In this document: positions 20,101 through 27,993 of the stretch, piece by piece
Numbering within the stretch: position 1 is the stretch's first letter
How the letters are laid out: each line of letters opens with the position of its first letter
Program-made: the position numbers and the translations under genes
The notes under the pieces: generated by a model
The model's database searches: none
What the model saw: only the letters and a program-made list of their open reading frames with translations
What the model was told of the DNA's origin: nothing
Assembly (NCBI RefSeq): GCF_006974145.1
Contig: NZ_CP039456.1
Span: forward strand, 868,001 to 932,000
DNA from: Changchengzhania lutea
GTDB taxonomy: Bacteria; Bacteroidota; Bacteroidia; Flavobacteriales; Flavobacteriaceae
Reading direction: 5' to 3'
Length of the DNA stretch: 64,000 nucleotides

Positions 20101-23100
20101 TATTTCAAATTACACCGAATAAAGAGAGTTACGCTGTTGGTGAGAATGCCATCATCACATTGGGCTCGGCTGCTAAAAATTTAAATGTAACGGTGACGGT
20201 TGAGAAAAATAGAAAAATCATTAAAACAGAGATCGTTCAACTTAACAATAATAAAAAGACTCTTAGTATTCCTATAACCAAAGAGGATCTAGGAGGCTTT
20301 TCGGTGACCTATAGCTATGCGGTATTTAATAGTTTTCAATCTGGTGTTTTAAATATCACGGTGCCCTACCCTAAAACAGATTTGGAGATTGAAACCAAAA
20401 CATTTAGGGACAAACTACAACCAGGAACCGATGAAACTTGGAGTTTTAAAATTAAAGGCCCACAAGGTGAAAAAGTAAGCGCCGAATTGTTAGCTTGTAT
20501 GTACGATGCATCTCTAGACCAATTTAAAGCGCACACTTGGAATTTTAACCCAATACAAAACCGTATCTATGATCCTTTTACATATAGCAACGGCAATAGA
20601 AGTTTCGGCACCAGCTATTTTAAAGTATACAACACCAGACGCAGTTTAAATTATCCTGCGCAGTCTTATGACCAATTTAATTGGTTTGGATTTTCTTTTG
20701 GAAGAACCCGATTGCAGTTTAGAAATGAATCAATGATGGTAAAAAGTATGAGCAGCAGAGCTTCTGGAATTGACATTGTAGATGATCAAGTCGAAATTGA
20801 AGAATCTTCAATGATGGCGCCAAGTGATGCCTCTTTAAATGAGGTTATTGTTACTGGTTATGGTGATAAAGAATCTGACGGTGCTAATAATGTATTAGTC
20901 GATGGCGCCGCAACTACAGCTATGGATTTCAGCAACATTAAAATCCGAAAAAACCTTCAGGAAACGGCCTTCTTTTTTCCTCATTTAAAGACAGACGATG
21001 CTGGAAATATTAGCTTCAGTTTCACAACTCCTGAGGCCTTAACCCAATGGAAACTTCAGTTATTGGCACATACCAAAACCTTAGAGAGTAGTACCAAAAC
21101 ATTAACCGCTGTCACTCAAAAAGAACTGATGGTAATTCCCAATACACCTCGTTTTTTACGTGAAGGTGATGTCATTACAATCAGTACAAAAATTTCAAAT
21201 CTAACAGAAAGTGCCTTATCTGGTCAAACTGTGTTACAACTTTTTGATGCCACTACTGGTCAATCCATAGATGTGCAACTTAGCAATTCGAATAACAATA
21301 AAGCATTCAAGGTGAATGCGAAAGGCAATACGCAAATCTCTTGGGATTTATCCATTCCAAAGGGTGTGCAAGCCGTTCAATATAAAATTATAGCCAAATC
21401 TGGTGATTTTAGCGATGGCGAACAGAACGCAATGCCCGTACTTACCAATAGAATGTTGGTAACCGAAACTTTGCCCATGTGGATAAGAAGTAATCAAACA
21501 AAAACATTCACATTAGATAAGCTTAAAAATGTGAATTCAAACAGCTTATCACACCATAAATTAACCTTGGAAATGACTTCCAATCCAGCGTGGTATGCGG
21601 TGCAAGCCCTCCCTTATTTAATGGAGTATCCGTATGCGTGCAATGAGCAGACGTTTAGCCGCTATTACGCCAATGCATTGGCAAGTCATATAGCGAATTC
21701 AAACCCCAGAATTCAAGAGGTCTTTAAACAATGGGCATCCCAAGATGCGCTGCTTAGTAATCTTGAAAAGAATCCCGAATTAAAATCCATCCTCATTCAG
21801 GAAACACCTTGGTTACGAGATGCACAAAGTGAAACCGAGCAGAAAAAACGAATTGGCTTGTTATTCGATTTAAATACAATGAACAACGAATTACAGTCGA
21901 CCATTCGAAAATTGAAAGCCAATCAAATGAATTCGGGCGCATGGGCCTGGTTTAATGGTGGACGTGAAAACCGATACATCACACAGCATATCATCACCGG
22001 TTTTGGGCATTTAAAACACCTTAATGTGCCTATGAATTCAGATTCTGAGATGATAGAAAGTGCCATAAAATACTTGGATGCAGAATTTGTTAAAACCTAT
22101 AAAGACATTAGAAAATATAATGATACGGTTGATTTGGACAAAGATCATTTAAGCTATATCCAATTGCATTATTTATATATGCGAAGTTTTTTTAGTGACA
22201 TTAAAAAATCAAAAGAAGTAGAAAATATTATTGAGTATTACCAAACTCAAATTCAGAAATATTGGTTAAAACGCTCGTTATACTCTAAAGGCTTAATGGC
22301 ATTGGTATCCCATAGAAACGATGATGAAACCACAGCATCAAAGATTTTAAAATCTTTAAAAGAAACGAGTATTACTTCCGAAGAACTGGGCATGTATTGG
22401 AAATCAAACACCAATTCATGGCACTGGTACCAAGCGCCCATTGAAACCCAATCCTTATTGATTGAAGCGTTTGCTGAAATAGAAAATGACACAAAGACAA
22501 TAGACGAATTAAAAATTTGGCTCCTTAAGAACAAACAAACAAACCGTTGGAAAACCACCAAAGCCACAACCGAAGCTGTGTATGCCTTATTGTTACAAGG
22601 CAGTGATTGGTTGAGCGTAACTGATATGGTGGATGTGGTTATAGGCGGACTACAAATAGAGCCATCTAAACTTGAAGCTGTTAAAGTTGAAGCGGGAACG
22701 GGCTATTATAAAACGTCTTGGTCTTCATCAGATATTAAACCAGAAATGGCAGAGGTTACCCTGGCCAAAAAAGGAAACGGGATTGCTTGGGGAGCCTTGT
22801 ACTGGCAATATTTTGAAGATTTAGATAAAATTACATCGGCAGAAACACCATTGGCACTGAAGAAAAAACTGTTCTTAAAAACCAATACAGATACCGGTGA
22901 GCAAATTTCAGAAATTACAAAGGATACGGCGTTAAAGGTTGGCGATTTAATTAGAGTCCGTATTGAATTACGAAGTGATCGTGCTATGGAATTTATTCAT
23001 ATGAAAGACATGCGGGCTGCAGGTTTAGAGCCTATAAATGTATTATCTAAATATAAATGGCAAGACGGTTTGGGTTACTATGAAAGCACCAAAGATGCTG

Positions 23101-23267
23101 CAACAAACTTCTTTTTTGATTATTTACCAAAGGGTGTCTATGTTTTTGAATACGATTTACGAGTAAATAATGCCGGTAATATGAGCAATGGCATTACAAC
23201 CATTCAAAGCATGTATGCGCCAGAATTTAGCAGTCATAGTGAGGGAATTCGTTTGTTAGTTAATTAA
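17199..23267 (+). CDS. Bacterial alpha-2-macroglobulin with thioester motif
   Basis: The 2022-residue protein has a signal peptide (MKNLLTFLVIILTTHFSLAQ). It then has a helical N-terminal region (about 20-380) and MG domains including the MG2 marker FVFTDRSIYRPGQTVHFKG. An A2M domain follows (LTQWKLQLLAHT, LMVIPNTPRFLREGD), then an alpha-helical thioester domain. The thioester motif is intact as CNEQ (Cys1481-Gln1484; family CxEQ) in YPYACNEQTFSR. Bacterial A2Ms trap proteases in the periplasm. Unlike the E. coli protein it is not next to a penicillin-binding protein 1C gene, and it has no lipobox. An inserted segment at about 1208-1235 carries LNEVIVTGYG, the sequence typical of SusC-type TonB receptor plugs. 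It is monocistronic. Confidence 0.88.
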   Translation: MKNLLTFLVIILTTHFSLAQSTDYNSYWDAIEKHEGQGLPKSALEIVTKIDSLAKQENNKEQFIKALIYKSKFALILEEDAQLSIINDFKTEIEQSNFPTKNLLENLLANLYWQYFNQNRYRFYNRTQTVTKVDIQDFRTWDLQTLFDTIHVHFQNSLKSGLMLQQESLENYSLLLNEQKGSKIYRPTLFDFLSHNALTFYKTNETSITKPEYKFLIDNATFLGDAQKFSTLKITSKDSTSLQLNALKIYQDLIAFHVKDSTPYALADVNIERLKFVNKHATFNNKQDLFLEAFTTESKKLKDHEVSGLYLFEIANIFYSQSTEYQPKTKPNHQWKAKEALAICEDVISNYPKSKGADKCLVLKQRITQNDLQLITEDFLPIDKDARLLVRYKNLNKLDFKIYKLSRSQLERLNKIYRKNEQLAYIKTLKESNQWGTTLPNEDDYQTHSTEILVPKLKNGHYVVFASLENDADTFAFSTIQVTNLALVEKESTDHKIFQVINRNHGTPITNAQVELNYYVNGSRNKRIGVFSTNSLGEFKIEKSKSYHRNMVAKVEHNSDLAYFGDYYLNRHYKEKIDKFRYKSFVFTDRSIYRPGQTVHFKGIAMKTDDGKSEVLANQEVYAILYNVNGEEVKELLLKTNDFGSVSGTFILPNNGLNGQYHIEFDSESGNIDMESFAYFSVEDYKRPKFETQFKPVTKTFKINDSITVQGEALAYAGSSITDAKVTYRVRRNVRYPVWYYWYRPYFNSEAQEITYGETTTDASGNFDIIFKAIPDLSVDKSSLPIFNYEITADVTDLNGETRSATTIVNVGYHALIATMSLDANLDKNNKDHSIKIETKNLNGEFVPAKGLIKVYKLEAPQSVLRPRPWAAPDYTMISKKDFKNLFPHEAYRDEHLPENWKKGEKVFEKSFNTSESKDLALGKIKNWESGKYLITLESKDKFGQLVKDEIKTTLYSHENKTVADNQLFQITPNKESYAVGENAIITLGSAAKNLNVTVTVEKNRKIIKTEIVQLNNNKKTLSIPITKEDLGGFSVTYSYAVFNSFQSGVLNITVPYPKTDLEIETKTFRDKLQPGTDETWSFKIKGPQGEKVSAELLACMYDASLDQFKAHTWNFNPIQNRIYDPFTYSNGNRSFGTSYFKVYNTRRSLNYPAQSYDQFNWFGFSFGRTRLQFRNESMMVKSMSSRASGIDIVDDQVEIEESSMMAPSDASLNEVIVTGYGDKESDGANNVLVDGAATTAMDFSNIKIRKNLQETAFFFPHLKTDDAGNISFSFTTPEALTQWKLQLLAHTKTLESSTKTLTAVTQKELMVIPNTPRFLREGDVITISTKISNLTESALSGQTVLQLFDATTGQSIDVQLSNSNNNKAFKVNAKGNTQISWDLSIPKGVQAVQYKIIAKSGDFSDGEQNAMPVLTNRMLVTETLPMWIRSNQTKTFTLDKLKNVNSNSLSHHKLTLEMTSNPAWYAVQALPYLMEYPYACNEQTFSRYYANALASHIANSNPRIQEVFKQWASQDALLSNLEKNPELKSILIQETPWLRDAQSETEQKKRIGLLFDLNTMNNELQSTIRKLKANQMNSGAWAWFNGGRENRYITQHIITGFGHLKHLNVPMNSDSEMIESAIKYLDAEFVKTYKDIRKYNDTVDLDKDHLSYIQLHYLYMRSFFSDIKKSKEVENIIEYYQTQIQKYWLKRSLYSKGLMALVSHRNDDETTASKILKSLKETSITSEELGMYWKSNTNSWHWYQAPIETQSLLIEAFAEIENDTKTIDELKIWLLKNKQTNRWKTTKATTEAVYALLLQGSDWLSVTDMVDVVIGGLQIEPSKLEAVKVEAGTGYYKTSWSSSDIKPEMAEVTLAKKGNGIAWGALYWQYFEDLDKITSAETPLALKKKLFLKTNTDTGEQISEITKDTALKVGDLIRVRIELRSDRAMEFIHMKDMRAAGLEPINVLSKYKWQDGLGYYESTKDAATNFFFDYLPKGVYVFEYDLRVNNAGNMSNGITTIQSMYAPEFSSHSEGIRLLVN

Positions 23268-23341
23268 TTAATAATATTACGACTAGGAATTGAATAAAAT
23301 TTTATTTCTTATATTTCAATACTAACTAATTACATTTTATT

Positions 23342-23716
23342 ATGAATTCTAAAGTTTTTATGGTTTTAAGGATACTTCTAGGAGTATTTGTTTTGGTGTT
23401 TGGTTTTAACAAATTCTTTAATTTTATGCCAATGCCAGAAATGTCTGGAGAAGCTGGCGCTTATTTTGGAGCGCTGTCTTCCGCAAAAGTTATCACACTG
23501 GTCGCAATTGTAGAGATTACGGCAGGTTTTGCTTTAATTTTTAACAAGTTTGGCGCCTTATTGGCCTTGATTTTAATGAGCGTGTCTGTGAACGCTGTTT
23601 TATTCCATGCGACATTAGATCCCGGAGGTATTGGTGCCGCCGCTTTACTACTTATATTAAATATAGCCGTTTTATTTGGCTATAAGGATAAGTATAAAGA
23701 CTTGCTTAGAGGTTAA
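23342..23716 (+). CDS. DoxX-like small membrane protein
   Basis: A 124-residue protein with four transmembrane helices (VLRILLGVFVLVFGFNKFF, ITLVAIVEITAGFALIF, LLALILMSVSVNAVLF, AALLLILNIAVLFGY). The FGxNKFFNFMP segment in helix 1 and the four-helix layout fit the DoxX/DoxD family. Members are linked to quinone or thiol redox chemistry, but function here is not shown. It lies 74 bp after the A2M gene and ends in a strong hairpin, so it may be co-transcribed with A2M or have its own promoter. Confidence 0.8.
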   Translation: MNSKVFMVLRILLGVFVLVFGFNKFFNFMPMPEMSGEAGAYFGALSSAKVITLVAIVEITAGFALIFNKFGALLALILMSVSVNAVLFHATLDPGGIGAAALLLILNIAVLFGYKDKYKDLLRG

Positions 23717-23724
23717 CACATAAA

Positions 23725-23863
23725 AAAAGAGGTTGTCTAAAAATTAATTAACTCTTGTCAAACTGAGCGCAGTCGAAGTTTCAATGTTTTGAAAACCAAA
23801 GCATTTCGACTGCGCTCAATGTGACATTTAAGCTAAAAATCGACTTTTTAGACAGTCTCTTTT
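23725..23863. terminator. Nested double hairpin, terminator containing a dispersed repeat
   Basis: An outer 19-bp stem (23725-23743 with 23845-23863) pairs fully if two G-U wobbles are allowed and ends in a T run. Inside it lies a second inverted repeat (about 23757-23777 with 23804-23825) with core GAGCGCAGTCGAA. The outer stem is a convincing intrinsic terminator for the DoxX gene. The inner repeat resembles a dispersed flavobacterial repeat. Confidence 0.75.
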
Positions 23864-23983
23864 ATTATCATTTTTCACTATTTATATAATTCATAACTTT
23901 ACAAAGCCTTATTTTAAATCTAGATGTTACTTTCAAGACAGAAAATAATATGCTACCAACGCATTGTATTCCTTCTAAAAACA

Positions 23984-24436
23984 ATGTCCATACTTTGTTT
24001 TCTATCAATCATGTCTTGCGCTGCAAAAAAGAGCACGTATAGTACTTTAGAGGACTCAACTAAACTTATTTTTCTAAATTACAATGCGATTAAATTAGAT
24101 GATGAAAAAATACAAGTTGATTTAATCAATAATATAGAGAAAGAAGGGAAATTAAAGGAAAATAACAAAAGCATTCCTGAAGGCGTTTCAGGGGATTTAT
24201 ATTACCATCAACTAGATAAGAAATCACATGTGTTGCACAGTACGCTCATAAAAAATCCGTTTTTAAAAAGCTTTGAATATCTTGATGACGACAATGCATT
24301 CAACAGAAAATCAATTATTTTAGATAGTGTGCAATTTTCTTTAAGATTGCAACGTCATCCACAAGCTAAATATATCACTATTTCTGCTTTTGATGATTTA
24401 GAAAAAGTATTAAGCACGGTAAAACTTGACCATTAA
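23984..24436 (+). CDS. Small lipoprotein of unknown function
   Basis: I chose the ATG at 23984, which gives MSILCFLSIMSCAAKK, a compact SPII signal with the acylated cysteine in IMSC|A. An in-frame ATG at 23924 would put a charged 20-residue extension before it. The mature part (about 138 residues) has no recognised domain; it contains FLNYNAIKLDDEKIQVDLIN and IILDSVQFSLRLQRHP, suggesting a beta-rich fold. The stop codon overlaps the start of the M64 peptidase gene (TAATG), so the two are translationally coupled and the lipoprotein may assist the peptidase. That is inference. Confidence 0.7.
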   Translation: MSILCFLSIMSCAAKKSTYSTLEDSTKLIFLNYNAIKLDDEKIQVDLINNIEKEGKLKENNKSIPEGVSGDLYYHQLDKKSHVLHSTLIKNPFLKSFEYLDDDNAFNRKSIILDSVQFSLRLQRHPQAKYITISAFDDLEKVLSTVKLDH

Positions 24437-25863
24437 TGAGAAGATTATTACTCCTTATCATATTGCTTTACATCAACTTTTTAAGTGCTCAGGTTTTTGA
24501 TAAAGAAACTATCAAATTTTCTGGTAATACTGATAATAGGATAAATCTTGTCATTCTTAGTGAAGGTTATCAAACCAGTGAATTAGATAAATTTATAGAT
24601 GACGCTATAAATTTTAAAAATGCCATGTTCAGTCAATCTCCTTTTATTGAATATGCTAAATATTTTAACGTGTATGCCATAAAAGTACCATCTAACGAAA
24701 GTGGCGCTGACCACCCTGGAACCGCTTTCGATACTTTTGAACCTGCTGAACCAATCGTAACTGCAGACACCTACTTTAATGCAACCTTTGATGCCTTTGG
24801 ATACCATAGATATCTATACTATGGCATTGACTATGCGAATGCTGCTAGTGCAGAATCCAAAATAATATCCGTTTTAGCTGATAATTTTCCCAGCTATGAC
24901 CAAGCCTTAATTTTAGTAAATTCAACCATATATGGTGGTACTGGTGGTCCTTTTCCTGTGGCGTCTAGAGGATCTTATAATGGTGTTAGTGCCAATGAAC
25001 TTGCGATTCATGAATTGGGTCACTCTCTTTTTGATTTAAAAGATGAGTATGAACTTCCCGCAGGGTATTACGCCGAAGCCATTAACATGACACAAGAAAT
25101 TAACCCAAGCACTATAAAGTGGAAAAATTGGTTAAATATCAATGCCGTCGGAATCTATCCTTACGGCAGTTCCGGTGAGCCTTCTACTTGGAATAGACCT
25201 CATAAAAATTGTAAAATGAGGTATTTAGGCGTTCCTTTTTGTTCGGTCTGTAAAGAAGGTATCATTGAGAAAATCCATGCTTTGGTGTCTCCTATTGATA
25301 ATTATACGCCTGTTTCTAATACCATTGACGACCCGTCGTTTCCTATAGGATTTCAATTAGCTTTAATAGAAGAACCAAACCCTAATAGGCTTACAACGCG
25401 TTGGACGTTAAATACCATGACTATCGCAAATAATGTTAATAACGTTTCTCTAACGGAGACCGATTTAAACACGGGCACGAATGACTTGCTTGCTGTAGTT
25501 CATGATGCCACGGATTTATTACGCGTTACAAACCACGACACGTTTCATGTGTACACCGTAGCTTGGACAATTAACTATTCTACTTTCGGAATTGAAGATA
25601 TTACCAGCAAAGTGGCTCAGTATAGCATAGACATGCACCCAAACCCAGCAAGCAGTATTTTAAATCTGAAATTTAAAAGTGACCACACAGATGCGCTAAT
25701 AGTCAAAATAATAAGTATAGATGGAAAAATTCTAAAAACCGCCTCCATTACTAATACCGTTTTAAATACAATAGATATTAGTCATTTTAGTCAAGGTATA
25801 TATATGGCAAATTTTTATGCTAATAACACCCTTATTGCCAGTAAGCGAATCGTTAAAAATTAA
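24436..25863 (+). CDS. M64-family (IgA peptidase-type) metallopeptidase with T9SS sorting domain
   Basis: A 475-residue protein with signal peptide MRRLLLLIILLYINFLSAQ. The catalytic domain shows INLVILSEGYQTSEL, FNVYAIKVPSNESGADHPG and the zinc site HELGHSLFDLKDEY (His192, Glu193, His196, with a downstream acidic pair). These fit peptidase family M64, first described for an IgA-cleaving enzyme. Residues after about 400 (IDMHPNPASSILNLKF to IASKRIVKN) form a T9SS type A sorting domain, so the enzyme is exported to the cell surface or medium. It is coupled to the lipoprotein gene upstream by a one-base overlap. The substrate is unknown; dietary or environmental protein is as likely as IgA. Confidence 0.88.
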   Translation: MRRLLLLIILLYINFLSAQVFDKETIKFSGNTDNRINLVILSEGYQTSELDKFIDDAINFKNAMFSQSPFIEYAKYFNVYAIKVPSNESGADHPGTAFDTFEPAEPIVTADTYFNATFDAFGYHRYLYYGIDYANAASAESKIISVLADNFPSYDQALILVNSTIYGGTGGPFPVASRGSYNGVSANELAIHELGHSLFDLKDEYELPAGYYAEAINMTQEINPSTIKWKNWLNINAVGIYPYGSSGEPSTWNRPHKNCKMRYLGVPFCSVCKEGIIEKIHALVSPIDNYTPVSNTIDDPSFPIGFQLALIEEPNPNRLTTRWTLNTMTIANNVNNVSLTETDLNTGTNDLLAVVHDATDLLRVTNHDTFHVYTVAWTINYSTFGIEDITSKVAQYSIDMHPNPASSILNLKFKSDHTDALIVKIISIDGKILKTASITNTVLNTIDISHFSQGIYMANFYANNTLIASKRIVKN

Positions 25864-25868
25864 CCTAT

Positions 25869-26429
25869 TTAATCTTTAGGAATCCGTTTCTTTAAAAGTA
25901 GAATTTGTCCGAGGTGGCTGGATTGATGCTCCATCACATGAAACCAAGCCCAATGCATATTCATTCTATAACCTTGTGGAACTTCATTAAGCCATGCATC
26001 ATCTTGTTCCTTAAAATACGCTAAAGTTTTAGCACGAACGTCTTTGTAAATCTTTAAATAGTATGAAATAGGTTTCCCTTTAAATTTTGCTCTTGCCTTG
26101 TCGCCCATAGACATAGGTGTACCCCATTCTTCTTGTTCTTCCTCGTTAAATTCTCTTTTTTCAAAGGTATATACTTGATAGAATTTTTCAATAGCCGCCA
26201 AATGCATCACCAAAGTACCAATGGTGTTAGCGTTCTCATCCAGCAAAAAATCTGTCTCATTAATATCTAAGTCTTTCACGGTACGTTCTACACGATTGCT
26301 CATATCATTTAACATAGAGACCATGATGCCTATTTGAGGGGTAAAACCTTCTTCCGAATTAATAAGCATTTGCGCATTTGATGTAAATGCACTTAAAACA
26401 CAAACGAGTATTATGGATACTAATTTCAT
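25869..26429 (-). CDS. Exported DinB-superfamily protein
   Basis: The 186-residue protein has a signal peptide (MKLVSIILVCVLSAFTSNAQ), which is unusual for the DinB four-helix-bundle family. The three metal-binding histidines of DinB/DUF664-type proteins can be placed in LVMHLAAIEKFY, WFHVMEHQSSH and the last helix (SSHLGQILLLKK). Cytoplasmic relatives are thiol-dependent S-transferases, but no substrate is known for exported members. It lies 3 bp after the DUF4136 lipoprotein gene, so the two are an operon, and is convergent with the M64 peptidase with a 5-bp gap. Confidence 0.8.
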   Translation of the reverse strand: MKLVSIILVCVLSAFTSNAQMLINSEEGFTPQIGIMVSMLNDMSNRVERTVKDLDINETDFLLDENANTIGTLVMHLAAIEKFYQVYTFEKREFNEEEQEEWGTPMSMGDKARAKFKGKPISYYLKIYKDVRAKTLAYFKEQDDAWLNEVPQGYRMNMHWAWFHVMEHQSSHLGQILLLKKRIPKD

Positions 26430-26432
26430 AAG

Positions 26433-26954
26433 TTATTTTTTAGGTGGATACTTTGACAACACTTTTTCTATAATAGCATTAAATCGTACTTCTCTATTTT
26501 CGGGTGAGGCGTTCGGACTGATACTGGTTTCAATTATGGACTGCCAAAAGAGGCCTTTATTATTTTCGTCCACAAAATCAATTATAATCTGTCGATCAAT
26601 GTTGGCCTGTCCAACAGGTATGCCAACCGAAATACCACCACCTACATTTCTACCGCCTCCACCTACGCCAACACCTACGGTATTTCGCTGTACTTGTTGG
26701 AATTCACTACTCTTAATATCAATAAAAAAGTCTGGCGTATTAGACAGTTGGAAACCGCGTATTGTCATTTTCGAATCTATGGCATTCAGTAAGCGCTTAG
26801 TATCTAAAGGACTTAAACCAGGAGTCATATCACTATAGTAATTATAGGTTTTATAACTGCTAAAATCGGTGGTTTTATCATAATCATAATTCACGCGTAT
26901 GGGTGCACAAGCAACGATAAGTAGTACTAAAATGAGGGCATTAAAAAATTTCAT
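26433..26954 (-). CDS. DUF4136 lipoprotein
   Basis: A 173-residue lipoprotein with SPII signal MKFFNALILVLLIVAC. The domain begins VNYDYDKTTDFSSYKTYNYY, the signature of DUF4136, and ends with FNAIIEKVLSKYPP. A glycine-rich loop (VGVGVGGGGRNVGGGISVG) interrupts the domain, common in the family. Function is unknown; the family is widespread in the outer-membrane space of Bacteroidota and Proteobacteria. First gene of a two-gene operon with the DinB protein, and divergent from the SdpR-like regulator across 114 bp. Confidence 0.85.
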   Translation of the reverse strand: MKFFNALILVLLIVACAPIRVNYDYDKTTDFSSYKTYNYYSDMTPGLSPLDTKRLLNAIDSKMTIRGFQLSNTPDFFIDIKSSEFQQVQRNTVGVGVGGGGRNVGGGISVGIPVGQANIDRQIIIDFVDENNKGLFWQSIIETSISPNASPENREVRFNAIIEKVLSKYPPKK

Positions 26955-27038
26955 AGCATTATTTTTCCTAAAGTTAATTAAAAATTATGATATGTGTAAA
27001 TGATAATAATCATCAAATAATTTTCAAATTCAAATTAA

Positions 27039-27060
27039 TATTTAGATATTTGCCTAAATA
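27039..27060. promoter_or_regulatory. Candidate operator of the SdpR-like autorepressor
   Basis: An inverted repeat TATTTAG-N8-CTAAATA lies 8 bp before the regulator's start codon. ArsR/SdpR-type dimers bind such AT-rich palindromes and this position would block transcription start or early elongation. Assignment rests on position and symmetry only. Confidence 0.5.
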
Positions 27061-27068
27061 CCTAATAG

Positions 27069-27323
27069 ATGAACTATGTATTCAAAGCATTAAATGATGA
27101 CACACGCCGACAAATATTAGAGCTACTTAAAGCCAAGGATATGAACGCAGGTGAAATAGCTGATGCCTTTAATATTTCGAAACCCAGTATTTCGCATCAT
27201 TTAGATATTTTAAAACGCGCCGATTTAGTGTCTAGCGAAAAACAAGGTCAGTTTATCACCTATTCACTAAACACCACCATTTTGGAAGATGTTTTGCAAT
27301 GGATTATCACTTTAAAGAAATAA
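27069..27323 (+). CDS. SdpR-type ArsR-family autorepressor
   Basis: An 84-residue winged-helix protein with the ArsR fold: FKALNDDTRRQILELLKAKDMNAGEIADAFNI (helices 1-3), SKPSISHHLDILKRADLV (recognition helix) and the wing SSEKQGQFITYSLN. No metal-binding cysteines are present, consistent with the SdpR group rather than metal sensors. The downstream gene encodes an SdpI-type membrane protein and overlaps it by 25 bp. In Bacillus subtilis SdpI sequesters SdpR when it binds the SDP toxin. A similar membrane-capture mechanism is plausible here but not shown. Confidence 0.87.
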   Translation: MNYVFKALNDDTRRQILELLKAKDMNAGEIADAFNISKPSISHHLDILKRADLVSSEKQGQFITYSLNTTILEDVLQWIITLKK

Positions 27324-27976
27324 ATAAGATCTCACTAAAAAAAGAAATTCCTATTTTAATAATTGTCCTTATTCCCTTCATTTATTTGTTTATGATTTGG
27401 GATAGTCTCCCCGAAACCGTTCCTACGCATTGGAACTATAAAGGTGAAATTGACGACTGGGGTCACAAAAGCACAACCATATTCATTACATTTTTACTAT
27501 CAGGACTTACTTATTTACTCTTTACCATAATTCCCATGATTGATCCGAAGAAAAAAATCAAACTTATGGGAAATAAGTATGATAACTTAAAGTTTTTAAT
27601 GACGCTTTTTATGTCTGCTCTAGCCATCTTTTTGTTGTATAGTATTAAAGAACAATCCTTAACAAATCCAGCATTTCTAATCGCTGCCATCGGGTTGCTA
27701 TATATCCTTTTAGGAAATTATATAAAAACCATTAAAGCCAATTATTTTATTGGCATTAGAACCCCGTGGACTTTAGAACATGAATCCGTTTGGAAAAGCA
27801 CCCACCTTTTAGCAGGTAAACTTTGGTTTATTGGCGGACTTGCCATCGTAATAACAGCCCTATTGACAGACCGGGATTTCTACACGATATTCTTTATTGT
27901 GATTACCATTATCATCAGCCTTATTCCTGTTATATATTCGTTTATAGCATACAGAAAACTTAAAATTGAAGACTAA
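27299..27976 (+). CDS. SdpI-family membrane protein (DUF1648 plus SdpI domain)
   Basis: A 225-residue protein with about six transmembrane helices. The N-terminal DUF1648 domain shows DSLPETVPTHWNYKGEIDDWG (about 34-54) and the C-terminal SdpI domain has the signature YFIGIRTPWTLEHESVWKSTH. SdpI proteins confer immunity to the SDP toxin in B. subtilis and control the SdpR repressor. No toxin-like gene is visible nearby, so its natural ligand in this organism is unknown. The ATG at 27299 lies inside the regulator gene in another frame, indicating translational coupling. A hydrolase gene follows after 17 bp and may belong to the same transcript. Confidence 0.87.
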   Translation: MDYHFKEINKISLKKEIPILIIVLIPFIYLFMIWDSLPETVPTHWNYKGEIDDWGHKSTTIFITFLLSGLTYLLFTIIPMIDPKKKIKLMGNKYDNLKFLMTLFMSALAIFLLYSIKEQSLTNPAFLIAAIGLLYILLGNYIKTIKANYFIGIRTPWTLEHESVWKSTHLLAGKLWFIGGLAIVITALLTDRDFYTIFFIVITIIISLIPVIYSFIAYRKLKIED

Positions 27977-27993
27977 TTAGAAATACAATCACT

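Noticed and set aside
20820-20920. A separate TonB-dependent receptor in the A2M region
   Set aside because: Only the short EVIVTGYG-type segment is present; there is no plug or barrel domain, and the frame is continuous with the A2M protein.
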